Source of the DNA: Burkholderiaceae bacterium
GTDB lineage: Bacteria; Pseudomonadota; Gammaproteobacteria; Burkholderiales; Burkholderiaceae_C
Direction: 5' to 3'
NCBI GenBank assembly: GCA_024235955.1
Contig: JACKLJ010000001.1
Coordinates: 598,501 to 662,500, forward strand
DNA length: 64,000 nucleotides
The notes below the pieces were generated by a model that did not search any database, was not told where the DNA came from, and saw nothing but the letters and a program-made list of their open reading frames with translations. Below are positions 1 to 9,070 of the stretch, piece after piece. Position 1 is the first letter of the stretch; every line of letters begins with the position of its first letter. The position numbers and the translations under genes are program-made.

Positions 1-327
1 GCAGACGGTGAGCACGTTGCGCGGGATGCGGAAGTACTCCACCGTGCGCGCCAGCGCGAAGCTGTTGGGCGGGATGATGCAGACGTCGCTCTCGATGTCC
101 ACGAAGCTCTTCTCGTCGAAGTTCTTCGGGTCCACCACGGTGCTGTGGATGTTGGTGAAGACCTTGAATTCCGGCGCGCAGCGGATGTCGTAGCCGTAGC
201 TGCTGGTGCCGTAGCTGACGATCTTGTGGCCGTCGGCCGCCTGACGCACCTGGCCGGGCTCGAAGGGCTCGATCATGCCGTGCTCCTGCGCCATGCGGCG
301 GATCCAGCGGTCGCTCTTGATGCTCAT
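1..327 (-). CDS. dcd: dCTP deaminase, N-terminal part (cut by window edge)
   Basis: Reading the minus strand from ATG at 327 gives 109 codons that run off the window edge. The protein begins [20 protein letters not shown] and continues with [20 protein letters not shown] and [20 protein letters not shown], the typical start of bacterial trimeric dCTP deaminase. The enzyme converts dCTP to dUTP in the cytosol to feed dTMP synthesis. The catalytic Glu lies in the missing C-terminal half, so activity cannot be judged here. No strong Shine-Dalgarno precedes the ATG. A copy of the dispersed 55-bp element lies 14 bp upstream of the start, probably inside the promoter or leader. Confidence 0.93.
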   Translation of the reverse strand, partial: MSIKSDRWIRRMAQEHGMIEPFEPGQVRQAADGHKIVSYGTSSYGYDIRCAPEFKVFTNIHSTVVDPKNFDEKSFVDIESDVCIIPPNSFALARTVEYFRIPRNVLTVC

Positions 328-340
328 GATGGTTTGCTAC

Positions 341-396
341 AACAAAAATAGCTGCCAGCGCAAGACGGGTGCCGGCAAAGACTGCATTTTGCCCTA
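341..396 (+). repeat. Dispersed ~55-bp element, copy 1 (diverged)
   Basis: Contains AAAAATAGCTGCCAGCGC, then GGTGCCGGCAAAG and CATTTTGCCC. It lies between dcd and the TauE gene. Forward orientation is defined here as the strand reading ATAGCTGCCTGCGCCCGCC, then AAGGGCTGGAGGCTGATTT. Confidence 0.6.
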
Positions 397-497
397 AACC
401 CGTGGGCGCGGGCCGGTCGTCGCGGTAGCGCCTGCATGGCGCCGCACCCGGGCCTAGAATCGCGCCTTTGCGCCCGCCGCCAAGGCCGCCCATCACC

Positions 498-1241
498 ATG
501 CTCCTGCTTCTTCTCGTCTTTGTGGCCGGCCTGTGGGCGGGGCTGCAGAACGCGCTGGCGGGCGGCGGCTCCTTCGTCACGCTGCCGGCGTTGATCGTTT
601 CGGGCATGTCGCCGCTGGCGGCCAACATCACCTCCACCGTGGCGCTGTTTCCGGGGCAGGTGACGTCGGGCCTGGCGGGGCGCAAGCTGGTGACGGGCGC
701 GGGCAGGCTGCCGTTCAAGGCGCTGTTCATCCTCAGCATCGTCGGCGGCGCCCTGGGCGGCCTGCTGCTGCTGAACACGCCGTCCAAGGTGTTCGCACGC
801 CTGGTGCCGTGGCTGGTGCTGTTCGCCACGGCGGTGTTCGCCTGGGGGAGCTTCCGGCGCAGGCCGGCCGAGTCGGCGGCGCACCTGGGGCCGTGGGCCG
901 CCGGGGTGGCGCAACTGCTGATCGCCATTTACGGCGGCTACTTCGGCGGCGGCATCGGCTTTCTGATGATGGCAGCGCTCACCATGGCCGGCCTGCCCAC
1001 GCGCAACGCCGGCGCCACCAAGAACGTGCTGGCCGGCGTGATGAACGCCTCGGCCGTCGCGTTGTTCGTGATGTCGCCCCAGGTGCACTGGCAGCAGGCC
1101 GTGGTGCTGGGCGTGGGGGCGATCATCGGCGGCCTGGGTGGGGCATGGGCGTTGCAGCGAGTGAACGAGAAGGCGCTGCGGATCGCCATCGTGTGCATCG
1201 GCATCGCCTTGACGGTGGGGCTGTTCCTCAAGCCTGTGTGA
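498..1241 (+). CDS. TauE/SafE family membrane permease
   Basis: A 247-aa integral membrane protein with about eight hydrophobic segments. Early Gly/Ala-rich helices (GLQNALAGGGSFVTLPALIV, SPLAANITSTVALFPGQ) and a second similar half (YGGYFGGGIGFLMMAALTM, NAGATKNVLAGVMN) are the internal duplication expected of the TauE/SafE sulfite/sulfonate exporter-like family in the inner membrane. I chose ATG 498 (MLLLLLVFVAGLW), which begins directly at the first membrane helix. The open frame extends to a TTG at 468, but that would add a proline-rich stretch with no family support. The substrate cannot be assigned; many members are annotated as sulfite exporters on weak grounds. It stands alone, followed by a dispersed element. 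Confidence 0.85.
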   Translation: MLLLLLVFVAGLWAGLQNALAGGGSFVTLPALIVSGMSPLAANITSTVALFPGQVTSGLAGRKLVTGAGRLPFKALFILSIVGGALGGLLLLNTPSKVFARLVPWLVLFATAVFAWGSFRRRPAESAAHLGPWAAGVAQLLIAIYGGYFGGGIGFLMMAALTMAGLPTRNAGATKNVLAGVMNASAVALFVMSPQVHWQQAVVLGVGAIIGGLGGAWALQRVNEKALRIAIVCIGIALTVGLFLKPV

Positions 1242-1264
1242 GCCGGTCGCAGGGCTGATAGCTC

Positions 1265-1322
1265 CTGAAATGAGAGCTGTCTGCGCCCGCTGCGCAAGGG
1301 CTTGAGGCTGTTTTTATTGTGA
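1265..1322 (+). repeat. Dispersed ~55-bp element, copy 2
   Basis: Reads GAGAGCTGTCTGCGCCCGC, then CAAGGGCTTGAGGCTG and a T-run. It lies 24 bp after the TauE stop, in the convergent gap before the TetR gene. The T-run makes it a possible 3'-end signal for the TauE gene. Confidence 0.75.
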
Positions 1323-1412
1323 ATTCGCCAGACCCCGTAGAACGACTCGGGCGGTTCGTGCGCTGAACCGCCTCGGGTCAGCGGTGGTCTGCCAGGCGAG
1401 CCCGCAGCGGGT

Positions 1413-1994
1413 TCAACCTTCGCCCGCCGCCAGTTGCGCCACCCGCGCGCGCACCTGATCGGCCACGGCGTCGAACGGGCCGATGTCGCCGCAGGCGCGG
1501 CACAGCACCTGGGCACCCTCCAGCGCGGCGAGCAGGAAAGCGGCGGCAGGGGCCGCGTCGACCGGGAGCAGGCCGCCGCGCTCCAGGCCCGCGCGCAGCG
1601 TGTCGGCCAGCGCGCGGTACGAGAGGCGGCAGCGCTCCTGCACGCGCGTGCTGTCGGCCGCCACGGTGGCGGCGGTGACGGGGCTGCCGGCCTCGCAGTC
1701 GTAGCGCAGCAGCGCGGCGCGCCACAGGCCCAGCACCGCGTCGCAGAAAGCCGCCGCCGGGCGGCCGATCAGGCTGCGCACCTGCTGGTCCAAGGCGTCG
1801 GTGTACTGGGTGAGCACGGCGTCGATCAGCTCCGCCTTGCCGCCGGGGAAATGGTGGTAGATGGAGCCGCGCGAGGCACCGGCCAGCGCGATCACCTCCG
1901 AGAACGCCGTGCCGCGCAGGCCGCGGCGCGCCAGGATCTGGGTGGCGCCGTCGATCATGCGGGCGCGCACGGGTCGGGTTTCAAAATCAGGCAT
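1413..1994 (-). CDS. TetR/AcrR family transcriptional regulator
   Basis: 193 aa. The N-terminal helix-turn-helix (about residues 12-58: RARMIDGATQILARRGLRGT, FSEVIALAGASRGSIYHHFP, GGKAELIDAVL) is a canonical TetR DNA-binding domain. The C-terminal half (DALDQQVRSLIGRPAAAFCD, AAAFLLAALEGAQVLCRACG) resembles the LmrA/YxaF-type ligand-binding domain. It is transcribed divergently from guaD. A perfect palindrome at 2068-2087, 74 bp upstream of its start, is a plausible operator for itself and possibly for guaD. Its ligand is unknown. A purine-related role is an inference from position only; it may instead control the TauE-type permease on the other side. Confidence 0.88.
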   Translation of the reverse strand: MPDFETRPVRARMIDGATQILARRGLRGTAFSEVIALAGASRGSIYHHFPGGKAELIDAVLTQYTDALDQQVRSLIGRPAAAFCDAVLGLWRAALLRYDCEAGSPVTAATVAADSTRVQERCRLSYRALADTLRAGLERGGLLPVDAAPAAAFLLAALEGAQVLCRACGDIGPFDAVADQVRARVAQLAAGEG

Positions 1995-2067
1995 CGACAG
2001 GGTTCTCGCTCATGCGCCAGTGGCGGCAACACATGCGGGGCAAGCGTAGCGCCGCGCCGGCGCGCGC

Positions 2068-2087
2068 GCTATGTCGGTTGACATAGC
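2068..2087. promoter_or_regulatory. Palindromic operator between tetR and guaD
   Basis: Perfect 8-bp arms GCTATGTC and GACATAGC separated by 4 bp (GGTT). The arm length and short spacer fit TetR-family operators, and the site lies in the divergent tetR-guaD gap. Inferred target of the TetR protein encoded at 1413-1994. Confidence 0.6.
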
Positions 2088-2130
2088 TACAGCGGCCCGG
2101 CGTGCGGCAGCTGACTCGCTCAGTTTGGTG

Positions 2131-2187
2131 CAAAATCGCCTTCCAGGCCTTGTATGGCGGGTGCAGGCAGCTATCAATTCAGAAGCT
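2131..2187 (-). repeat. Dispersed ~55-bp element, copy 3
   Basis: Reverse orientation: AAAATCGCCTTCCAGGCC, then GGCGGGTGCAGGCAGCTATC. It ends 18 bp before the chosen guaD start, so it lies in the guaD leader. The guaD frame is open through it, which is why a longer ORF from 2071 exists. Confidence 0.85.
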
Positions 2188-2205
2188 CATGAAGCTTTTG
2201 CGCCC

Positions 2206-3522
2206 ATGACGCACAATCGCCCCATGCAAGCTTGGCGTGCCTCTCTTCTGCGTTTCGATGACCAGGGCCACGCGCTGTTCGACCGCGACGGCCTGCTGGT
2301 GACCGGCCCCGGCGCCGACGGCCGCCAGGTGGTGCTGGCCGCCGGCGACCACGCCGCCCTGGCCGGCGCCTGGCCCGACGTGCCGGTGACCCACCTGCCC
2401 GGGCGCATCCTGGCGCCGGGCTTCATCGACACCCACGTCCACTACCCGCAGACCGAGATCATCGGCTCACCCGCCGAGGGCCTGCTGCCCTGGCTGGAGC
2501 ACTACACCTTCCCGCACGAGGCGCGCTTCACCGATCCGGCCCACGCGGCCGAGGTGGCCGCCTTCTTCTGCGACGAGCTGATGCGCCACGGCGTCACCAC
2601 GCCGCTCACCTTCTGCACCTCGCACCCGGCCAGCGTGGACGCGCTGTTCACCGAAGCGCAGCGCCGCGGCCTGCGCCTGATCGCCGGCAAGGTGCTGCAG
2701 GACCGCCACAGCCCCGACGGCGTGCGCGACGAGACCGAACAGAGCCTGGTCGACACCGAGGCACTGATCCGCCGCTGGCACGGCCAGGGGCGGCTCGGCT
2801 ACGCCATCACCCCGCGCTTCGCGCCCAGCTGCTCCGAGGCGCAACTACGCGGCGCGGGCGAGCTGGCGGCCAGCTACCCGGACGTCTGGATCCAGTCGCA
2901 CGTGGCCGAGAACCAGGACGAGATCGCCTGGGCGCGCGCCCTGTTCCCCGATTCGCGCAGCTACCTGGCCATCTACGCCGACCACGGCCTGATGCGCGAG
3001 CGCGCCATGTACGCGCACTGCATCCATTTTTCCGACGACGACCGTGCGCTGATGCGCGACACGCGCACGGCCGCCGCCGTCTGCCCCACCAGCAACCTGT
3101 TCCTGGGCAGCGGTTTCTTCGACTTTGCCGCCGCAGAGCGCGTGCCCTTTGCCCATGGCCTGGCCAGCGACGTGGGCGGCGGCACCAGCTTCTCGCCCTT
3201 CGTGACCATGCGTGCTGCGTACTTCGTCGGCCGCACGCCCACCACGGGCTTCCACACCAAGCCCGGCGTGAGCCTGGCGCCCGAGCGGCTGTGGTGGCTG
3301 CACACCGCCGGCGCCGCGCATGCGCTGGGGCTGGAAGGCGTGGTCGGCAACCTGCAGCCCGGTTGCGAGGCAGACTTCGTCGTGCTCGACCCGGCCGCCA
3401 CCCCCTTGCTGGCGCGCCGCACGCGCGAGGCCGAAAGCCTGGCCGAACTGCTGTTCGCCCTGATCGTGCTGGGCGACGACCGGGCGGTGGCGCAGGTGGT
3501 GGTCAACGGCGCGCCGGCCTGA
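2206..3522 (+). CDS. guaD: Guanine deaminase
   Basis: 438 aa from ATG 2206; a second in-frame ATG at 2224 (MQAWRASLLRF) is equally possible. Cytosolic amidohydrolase-superfamily enzyme converting guanine to xanthine and ammonia. Visible motifs are the metal-binding FIDTHVHYPQ (His about 77 and 79), the family signature GLLPWLEHYTFPHEARF, later ligands in IQSHVAENQDEI and YAHCIHFSDDD, and the distal Asp in HGLASDVGGG. Length and order fit the GuaD family. The frame is open up to 2071, but that extension runs through a dispersed repeat and is unlike the family. Together with the adenine deaminase and XdhAB it feeds purine bases to xanthine and urate. Its stop codon supplies the first base of an inverted-repeat element. 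Confidence 0.95.
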   Translation: MTHNRPMQAWRASLLRFDDQGHALFDRDGLLVTGPGADGRQVVLAAGDHAALAGAWPDVPVTHLPGRILAPGFIDTHVHYPQTEIIGSPAEGLLPWLEHYTFPHEARFTDPAHAAEVAAFFCDELMRHGVTTPLTFCTSHPASVDALFTEAQRRGLRLIAGKVLQDRHSPDGVRDETEQSLVDTEALIRRWHGQGRLGYAITPRFAPSCSEAQLRGAGELAASYPDVWIQSHVAENQDEIAWARALFPDSRSYLAIYADHGLMRERAMYAHCIHFSDDDRALMRDTRTAAAVCPTSNLFLGSGFFDFAAAERVPFAHGLASDVGGGTSFSPFVTMRAAYFVGRTPTTGFHTKPGVSLAPERLWWLHTAGAAHALGLEGVVGNLQPGCEADFVVLDPAATPLLARRTREAESLAELLFALIVLGDDRAVAQVVVNGAPA

Positions 3523-3698
3523 GAACCTGTTCACGATCCCTGCAGGGCCGTGCCGACGCCCATTCAGGCGGTCTGTGGCGTTGCAAAGCCTCGCCGGGCC
3601 CCAAAAGCGCTTTGGTGTGGCCCGTCTGCGTTTTGCGCCTTGCAGCCCATCCTGAAATGACGCCGGGCCGGCTCCCGCCGAGGCCATGAACAGGTTCT
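3522..3698. repeat. 177-bp element with 12-bp perfect terminal inverted repeats
   Basis: Bounded by AGAACCTGTTCA (3522-3533) and its exact reverse complement TGAACAGGTTCT (3687-3698). It fills nearly all of the convergent gap between guaD and the first BMP gene and contains no credible ORF. The left end overlaps the last base of the guaD TGA. It could be a MITE-like non-autonomous element or a bidirectional terminator structure. No clear target duplication is seen. Confidence 0.65.
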
Positions 3699-3724
3699 GA
3701 AGCGCCGGCGGCGGCGCGCGACGC

Positions 3725-4825
3725 TTACTGCAGCTTGCCCTGCACGCCCTGCACCAGCCAGTTCATCTGCTGGATCTGCGCGTCGTTCAGGCTCTGGCCG
3801 GCGGGCAGGCGTTGCTGGCCCTGGTTGTCGACCAGCGGGCCGGCGAAGGGCTTGAGGCTGCCGGCGGCGATGTCCTTCTGGCGCGCCAGCACTTCCTGCT
3901 GCACGGCGGGCGGCACGCCGGGGCCGAAGTCGCCCACGCGCACCATGCCTTCCTTCACGCCGCCCCACAGGCTGGCTGGCTGCCAGCTGCCGTCGAGCAC
4001 GGCCTGCACGCGGCGCTTCTCATAGTCGCCCCAGTGGTGGGTCACGGCCAGCAGCTGCGCGTTGGGCGCGACCTGCCGCATGTCGGAGTGGTAGGCCACG
4101 GCCAGCTTGCCGCGCTCTTCGGCGGCGGCCATCACGGCGGTGGAGCCGGTGTGGAAGGCCAGCACGTCGGCGCCCTGGTTGATCAGCGTGAGCGCCGCTT
4201 CGCGCTCGCGCGCGGGGTCGAACCATTCGTTCAGCCACACCACCTTGACCTCCGCCCTGGGGTCGACGCTGCGCATGCCCAGGGTGAAGGCGTTGATGCC
4301 CTGCAGCACCTCGGGGATCGGAAAGCCCGCCACGTAGCCGGCCACGTGCGTGCGGCTCATGCGCCCGGCGGCGATGCCGGCCAGGTAGCGGCCTTCGTAG
4401 TAGCGCGCGTTGGTCGTGGCCACGTTGGCCGCGCCCTGTACGCAGGTGAGGCATTCGAACTTCACCTGCGGAAACTCGTGCGCCACCTTGAGCACCGATT
4501 TGCCGTAGCCGAAGCTGGTGGTGAAGATGAGCTTGTTGCCCTGGCGGATCAGGTCGCGCAGCACACGCTCGGCGTCGGCGCTTTCGGGCACGTCTTCCAC
4601 GCCGGTGGTCTGCACGCGGGCGCCGAAGGCGTCCTGCACCTCGCGCCGCGCCTGCTCGTGCTGCTGCGTCCAGCCGGCGTGGGTGATGGGGGTGACGTAC
4701 AGGTAGCCGATCTTCAGCGGCGCGCCGGCAGCCGGCGGCGCGGCAGTGGTGCTGGCGGCGGGTTGGGCGAAGGCGGGGGCGAAACAGCAGGCAGCCACGA
4801 GTGCGGCGGCGAGGTTTTTGTACAT
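3725..4825 (-). CDS. BMP-family (PnrA-like) ABC substrate-binding protein 1
   Basis: 366 aa with a secretion signal (MYKNLAAALVAACCFAPAFA); VAAC could also serve as a lipobox. The mature protein has the BMP fold signatures shared with two paralogues in the window: PLKIGYLYVTPITHAGWTQQ, RDLIRQGNKLIFTTSFGYG, GFPIPEVLQGINAFTLGMRS, NEWFDPAREREAALTLINQG. BMP proteins bind nucleosides or purine bases for ABC importers, and this one lies next to purine-degrading genes. Unlike paralogues 2 and 3 it lacks the KKEE lipoprotein linker, is more diverged, and is separated from the rest of the cluster by a ~700-bp repeat, so it probably has its own promoter. Its substrate preference may differ. Confidence 0.9.
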   Translation of the reverse strand: MYKNLAAALVAACCFAPAFAQPAASTTAAPPAAGAPLKIGYLYVTPITHAGWTQQHEQARREVQDAFGARVQTTGVEDVPESADAERVLRDLIRQGNKLIFTTSFGYGKSVLKVAHEFPQVKFECLTCVQGAANVATTNARYYEGRYLAGIAAGRMSRTHVAGYVAGFPIPEVLQGINAFTLGMRSVDPRAEVKVVWLNEWFDPAREREAALTLINQGADVLAFHTGSTAVMAAAEERGKLAVAYHSDMRQVAPNAQLLAVTHHWGDYEKRRVQAVLDGSWQPASLWGGVKEGMVRVGDFGPGVPPAVQQEVLARQKDIAAGSLKPFAGPLVDNQGQQRLPAGQSLNDAQIQQMNWLVQGVQGKLQ

Positions 4826-4863
4826 GGTGGTCCTCTACATGGCCCCGTTCCTGTCAAGCAAGA

Positions 4864-4890
4864 ACGCCGCCCTGGGGCAAGGGGCGGCGT
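4864..4890. other. 9-bp inverted repeat in the leader of BMP gene 1
   Basis: ACGCCGCCC (4864-4872) and GGGCGGCGT (4882-4890) form a perfect stem about 40 nt upstream of the BMP1 start. This is a possible leader hairpin. It does not match any riboswitch I recognise. Confidence 0.35.
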
Positions 4891-4959
4891 GGGCGTGATT
4901 GTCCCACGCGCCCACGCGCCAAGCCGTCAAGGGGCTTTCAGTTGATCGGAATGCTATTC

Positions 4960-5016
4960 CAACAATAGCTGGTTGCGCTTTCTGCATAAGGGCTGGACGC
5001 TGATTTTGTTCAGAAT
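4960..5016 (+). repeat. Dispersed ~55-bp element, copy 4 (left arm of composite repeat A)
   Basis: Forward copy: AACAATAGCTGGTTGCGC, then AAGGGCTGGACGCTGATTTT. With copy 5 it forms an inverted pair about 110 bp apart. Confidence 0.85.
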
Positions 5017-5123
5017 CCCATCTTCCGCTTGAATGACACCGGCCGTTCGGGCTGGGCCCTTCGGCAGGCTCAGGACAGGCCTGTCGAAGCCCTGGAGAGT
5101 GTTGGCGCATCGTTTGCCATCAT

Positions 5124-5180
5124 TTCAATGAAATCGGCGCTTTGCCCATATTTGACGGGCGCAGGCAGCTATTGAAAGCG
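5124..5180 (-). repeat. Dispersed ~55-bp element, copy 5 (right arm of inverted pair)
   Basis: Reverse copy: AAATCGGCGCTTTGCCC, then GACGGGCGCAGGCAGCTATT. It is paired with copy 4 inside composite repeat A. Confidence 0.88.
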
Positions 5181-5228
5181 TAGTGTTTCTGGTGGCGCTG
5201 TAGGCCGGGATGTGCGCCCGGCGGCGCA

Positions 5229-5262
5229 CCTACTTTTCTTTGCTTCGCCAAAGAAAAGTAGG
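5229..5262. other. Conserved hairpin in composite repeat A
   Basis: Arms CCTACTTTTCTTTG and CAAAGAAAAGTAGG (14 bp, perfect) enclose a 6-nt loop. The equivalent hairpin in copy B (48284-48317) has two changed positions in each arm that keep all pairs. Confidence 0.8.
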
Positions 5263-5669
5263 CAAAAGAAAGGCGACCCCACTTGCCGTGTCCCTTCGCT
5301 TCGCTGCGGGCAGCCTACGATGCTCGTGCGCGGGGCGGCGCTGCGGAACTCGCTGCGCGCTTGCAGCGCTCCGCTCAAACAGCCGCAGCGAGTCAGAGCA
5401 CGAAGCATGGACTTGCTGCGCAGCCCATGCCCGCCCCACGCCCTGCGCTTCTCGGCACGGCCAGAGGGGAGTGGGGAGAACACGGGCCATCGCTGCGCTC
5501 GGCCACGAAACCACCGACAGGGCGAGAGGCCAGTTCTGACACCCCCAGAAGGCCGCGGAGCAGGCCATGCGCGTGAACGCCGTGCTCGGGCTTGTACCGA
5601 GCACTGGCGTTGTCCCCCCTCCCGAAGAGAGAGAGAGAGGAAGGCGCGTCAGCGACTCAGGGGGTATCC

Positions 5670-7729
<2,060 letters not shown>

Positions 7730-7731
7730 GT

Positions 7732-7786
7732 TTTCGGCCTCTGGCCCAGATGTGGCGGTCGCAGGCAGCTATTTATTTGGAAGCGG
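7732..7786 (-). repeat. Dispersed ~55-bp element, copy 6 (overlaps BMP2 3' end)
   Basis: Reverse copy: CGGCCTCTGGCCC, then GTGGCGGTCGCAGGCAGCTAT. The BMP2 stop codon (TAA on the minus strand, 7773-7775) and its last residues lie within the element's AT-rich end. Confidence 0.85.
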
Positions 7787-8942
7787 GGATGGAGCCTTCG
7801 ACACCCTTGACGAAGAAGTCGATCTTGCCCATCCAGGCGTCGTCGGCCTTCACGCCGCCGGCCAGTTTCTCGCCGCCGTCGTTGGCCACGATAGGGCCGG
7901 TGAAGACGTCGAAGCTGCCGTCCTTGTACTTGGCCTTGATGGCCGCCACCTTGTCCTTGGCCTCGGCGGGTACGTCGTCGGCGATCTTGACCAGGTCGTT
8001 GGCGCCCTCGGCCACGCCCCAGCGGGTGGTCTGGTTGCCTTTCCAGCTGCCGTCCAGCACGTCCTTGATGGCCTTCTTGTAGTAGTGGCTCCAGTCGGCG
8101 ATGGCGGAGCCCAGGTGCGCCTTGCCGCCGAAGGCGCTCATGTCGCTGTCCCAGCCGAAGGCGCGCTTGCCGGCCTTGTCGGCCGTCTGCAGCACGGCGG
8201 TGGAATCGGTGTTCTGCAGCAGCACGTCGGCGCCGCCGTTGATGAGCGACTGCGCGGCTTCGGTCTCCTTGGTCGGGTCGTACCAGGTGTTGACCCACAC
8301 CACGCGGGTCTTGATGTCGGGCTTGACGGTCTGTGCGCCCAGCGTGAAGGCGTTGATGTTGCGCAGCACCTCGGGGATGGGGAACGAGCCCACGAAGCCC
8401 AGCACGCCGGTCTTGCTCATGGTGGCGGCGATGATGCCGGCCATGTAGGTGTCCTGGTAGAAGCGCGAGTCGTACACGTTCATGTTGTCGGCGGTCTTGT
8501 AGCCGGTGGCGTGCTCGAACTTCACTTCCGGGTGGTCCTTGGCCACCTTCAGCATCGGCTCCATGAAGCCGAAGCTGGTGCCGAAGATGATCTTGTTGCC
8601 CTGGCTGACCAGGTCGCGCAGCACGCGCTCGGTGTCGGCGCCCTCGGGCACGCTTTCCACGAAGGTGGTCTTCACCTTGTCGCCGAACTCGGCCTCCACC
8701 GCCTTGCGACCGAGGTCGTGCGCGAAGCTCCAGCCGGCGTCGCCCACCGGGCCAACGTAGATCCAGGCAGCCTTCAGTGGCTCGGCCGCCGGGGCCGGGG
8801 CGGCGGCCACGGGGGCCGGTGCGGGTGCGTTGGCGGCAGGCGCTTCCTCCTTCTTGCCGCAACCCACCAGGGCGGCGGCACCCGCCGCGGCGGCAGCGGC
8901 GGTGAGGCGGAGCAGGGCGCGTTTGCGCAGATCGGTCGTCAT
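7773..8942 (-). CDS. BMP-family ABC substrate-binding lipoprotein 2
   Basis: 389 aa from ATG 8942 (MTTDLRKRALLRLTAAAAAA). The lipobox LVGC is followed by GKKEEAPAANAPAPAPVAAA, so this is a lipoprotein with a flexible linker anchored to the inner membrane. BMP signatures: AWIYVGPVGDAGWSFAHDLG, RDLVSQGNKIIFGTSFGFME, GSFPIPEVLRNINAFTLGAQ, WGVAEGANDLVKIADDVPAE. It is closely related to BMP3 at 11239-12411 (same lipoprotein linker and the DVPAEAK segment), suggesting tandem duplication, and more distant from BMP1. Probably delivers purines or nucleosides to the importer encoded at 12.5-16 kb. The last codons and stop lie in a dispersed element. The Rieske and adenine deaminase genes follow, probably co-transcribed. 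Confidence 0.92.
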   Translation of the reverse strand: MTTDLRKRALLRLTAAAAAAGAAALVGCGKKEEAPAANAPAPAPVAAAPAPAAEPLKAAWIYVGPVGDAGWSFAHDLGRKAVEAEFGDKVKTTFVESVPEGADTERVLRDLVSQGNKIIFGTSFGFMEPMLKVAKDHPEVKFEHATGYKTADNMNVYDSRFYQDTYMAGIIAATMSKTGVLGFVGSFPIPEVLRNINAFTLGAQTVKPDIKTRVVWVNTWYDPTKETEAAQSLINGGADVLLQNTDSTAVLQTADKAGKRAFGWDSDMSAFGGKAHLGSAIADWSHYYKKAIKDVLDGSWKGNQTTRWGVAEGANDLVKIADDVPAEAKDKVAAIKAKYKDGSFDVFTGPIVANDGGEKLAGGVKADDAWMGKIDFFVKGVEGSIPASK

Positions 8943-9070
8943 TGGTCTACCTTGTGAGTCGGGGTTGGGGTGTGGTGCGCACTGCAACAAGTATGCCCGG
9001 GGTATGCACTGGTTTGGTGCTGACTTTCGGGTTGACCGCCAGGTATGCCCCCTGGGACGGCCAGAAGCAC

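Larger units (their letters stand above)
4960..5665. repeat. ~700-bp composite repeat, copy A
   Basis: This gene-free stretch is collinear with 48014-48725 over its full length with many substitutions. In order it has: a forward 55-bp element; a spacer with the common intergenic motif CTTCGGCAGGCTCAGGACA; an inverted 55-bp element; GGTGGCGCTG..GGCCGGGATG; a strong hairpin at 5229-5262; a GC-rich middle with GCAGCGAGTCAGAGCACGAA; and the tail GGCGCGTCAGCGACTCAGGG. The tail lies 5 bp from the adenine deaminase stop codon. Several short open frames cross it, but none resembles a protein and they are not shared in frame with the other copy. Confidence 0.9.

Noticed and set aside
4826..4960. Purine riboswitch upstream of BMP gene 1
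   Set aside because: A 9-bp hairpin is present, but I see none of the conserved purine, guanidine or xanthine aptamer elements.
5055..5095. IS or phage attachment site from the CTTCGGCAGGCTCAGGACA motif
   Set aside because: This palindromic motif is widespread in proteobacterial intergenic regions and also occurs in composite repeat B; no integrase or target duplication accompanies it.
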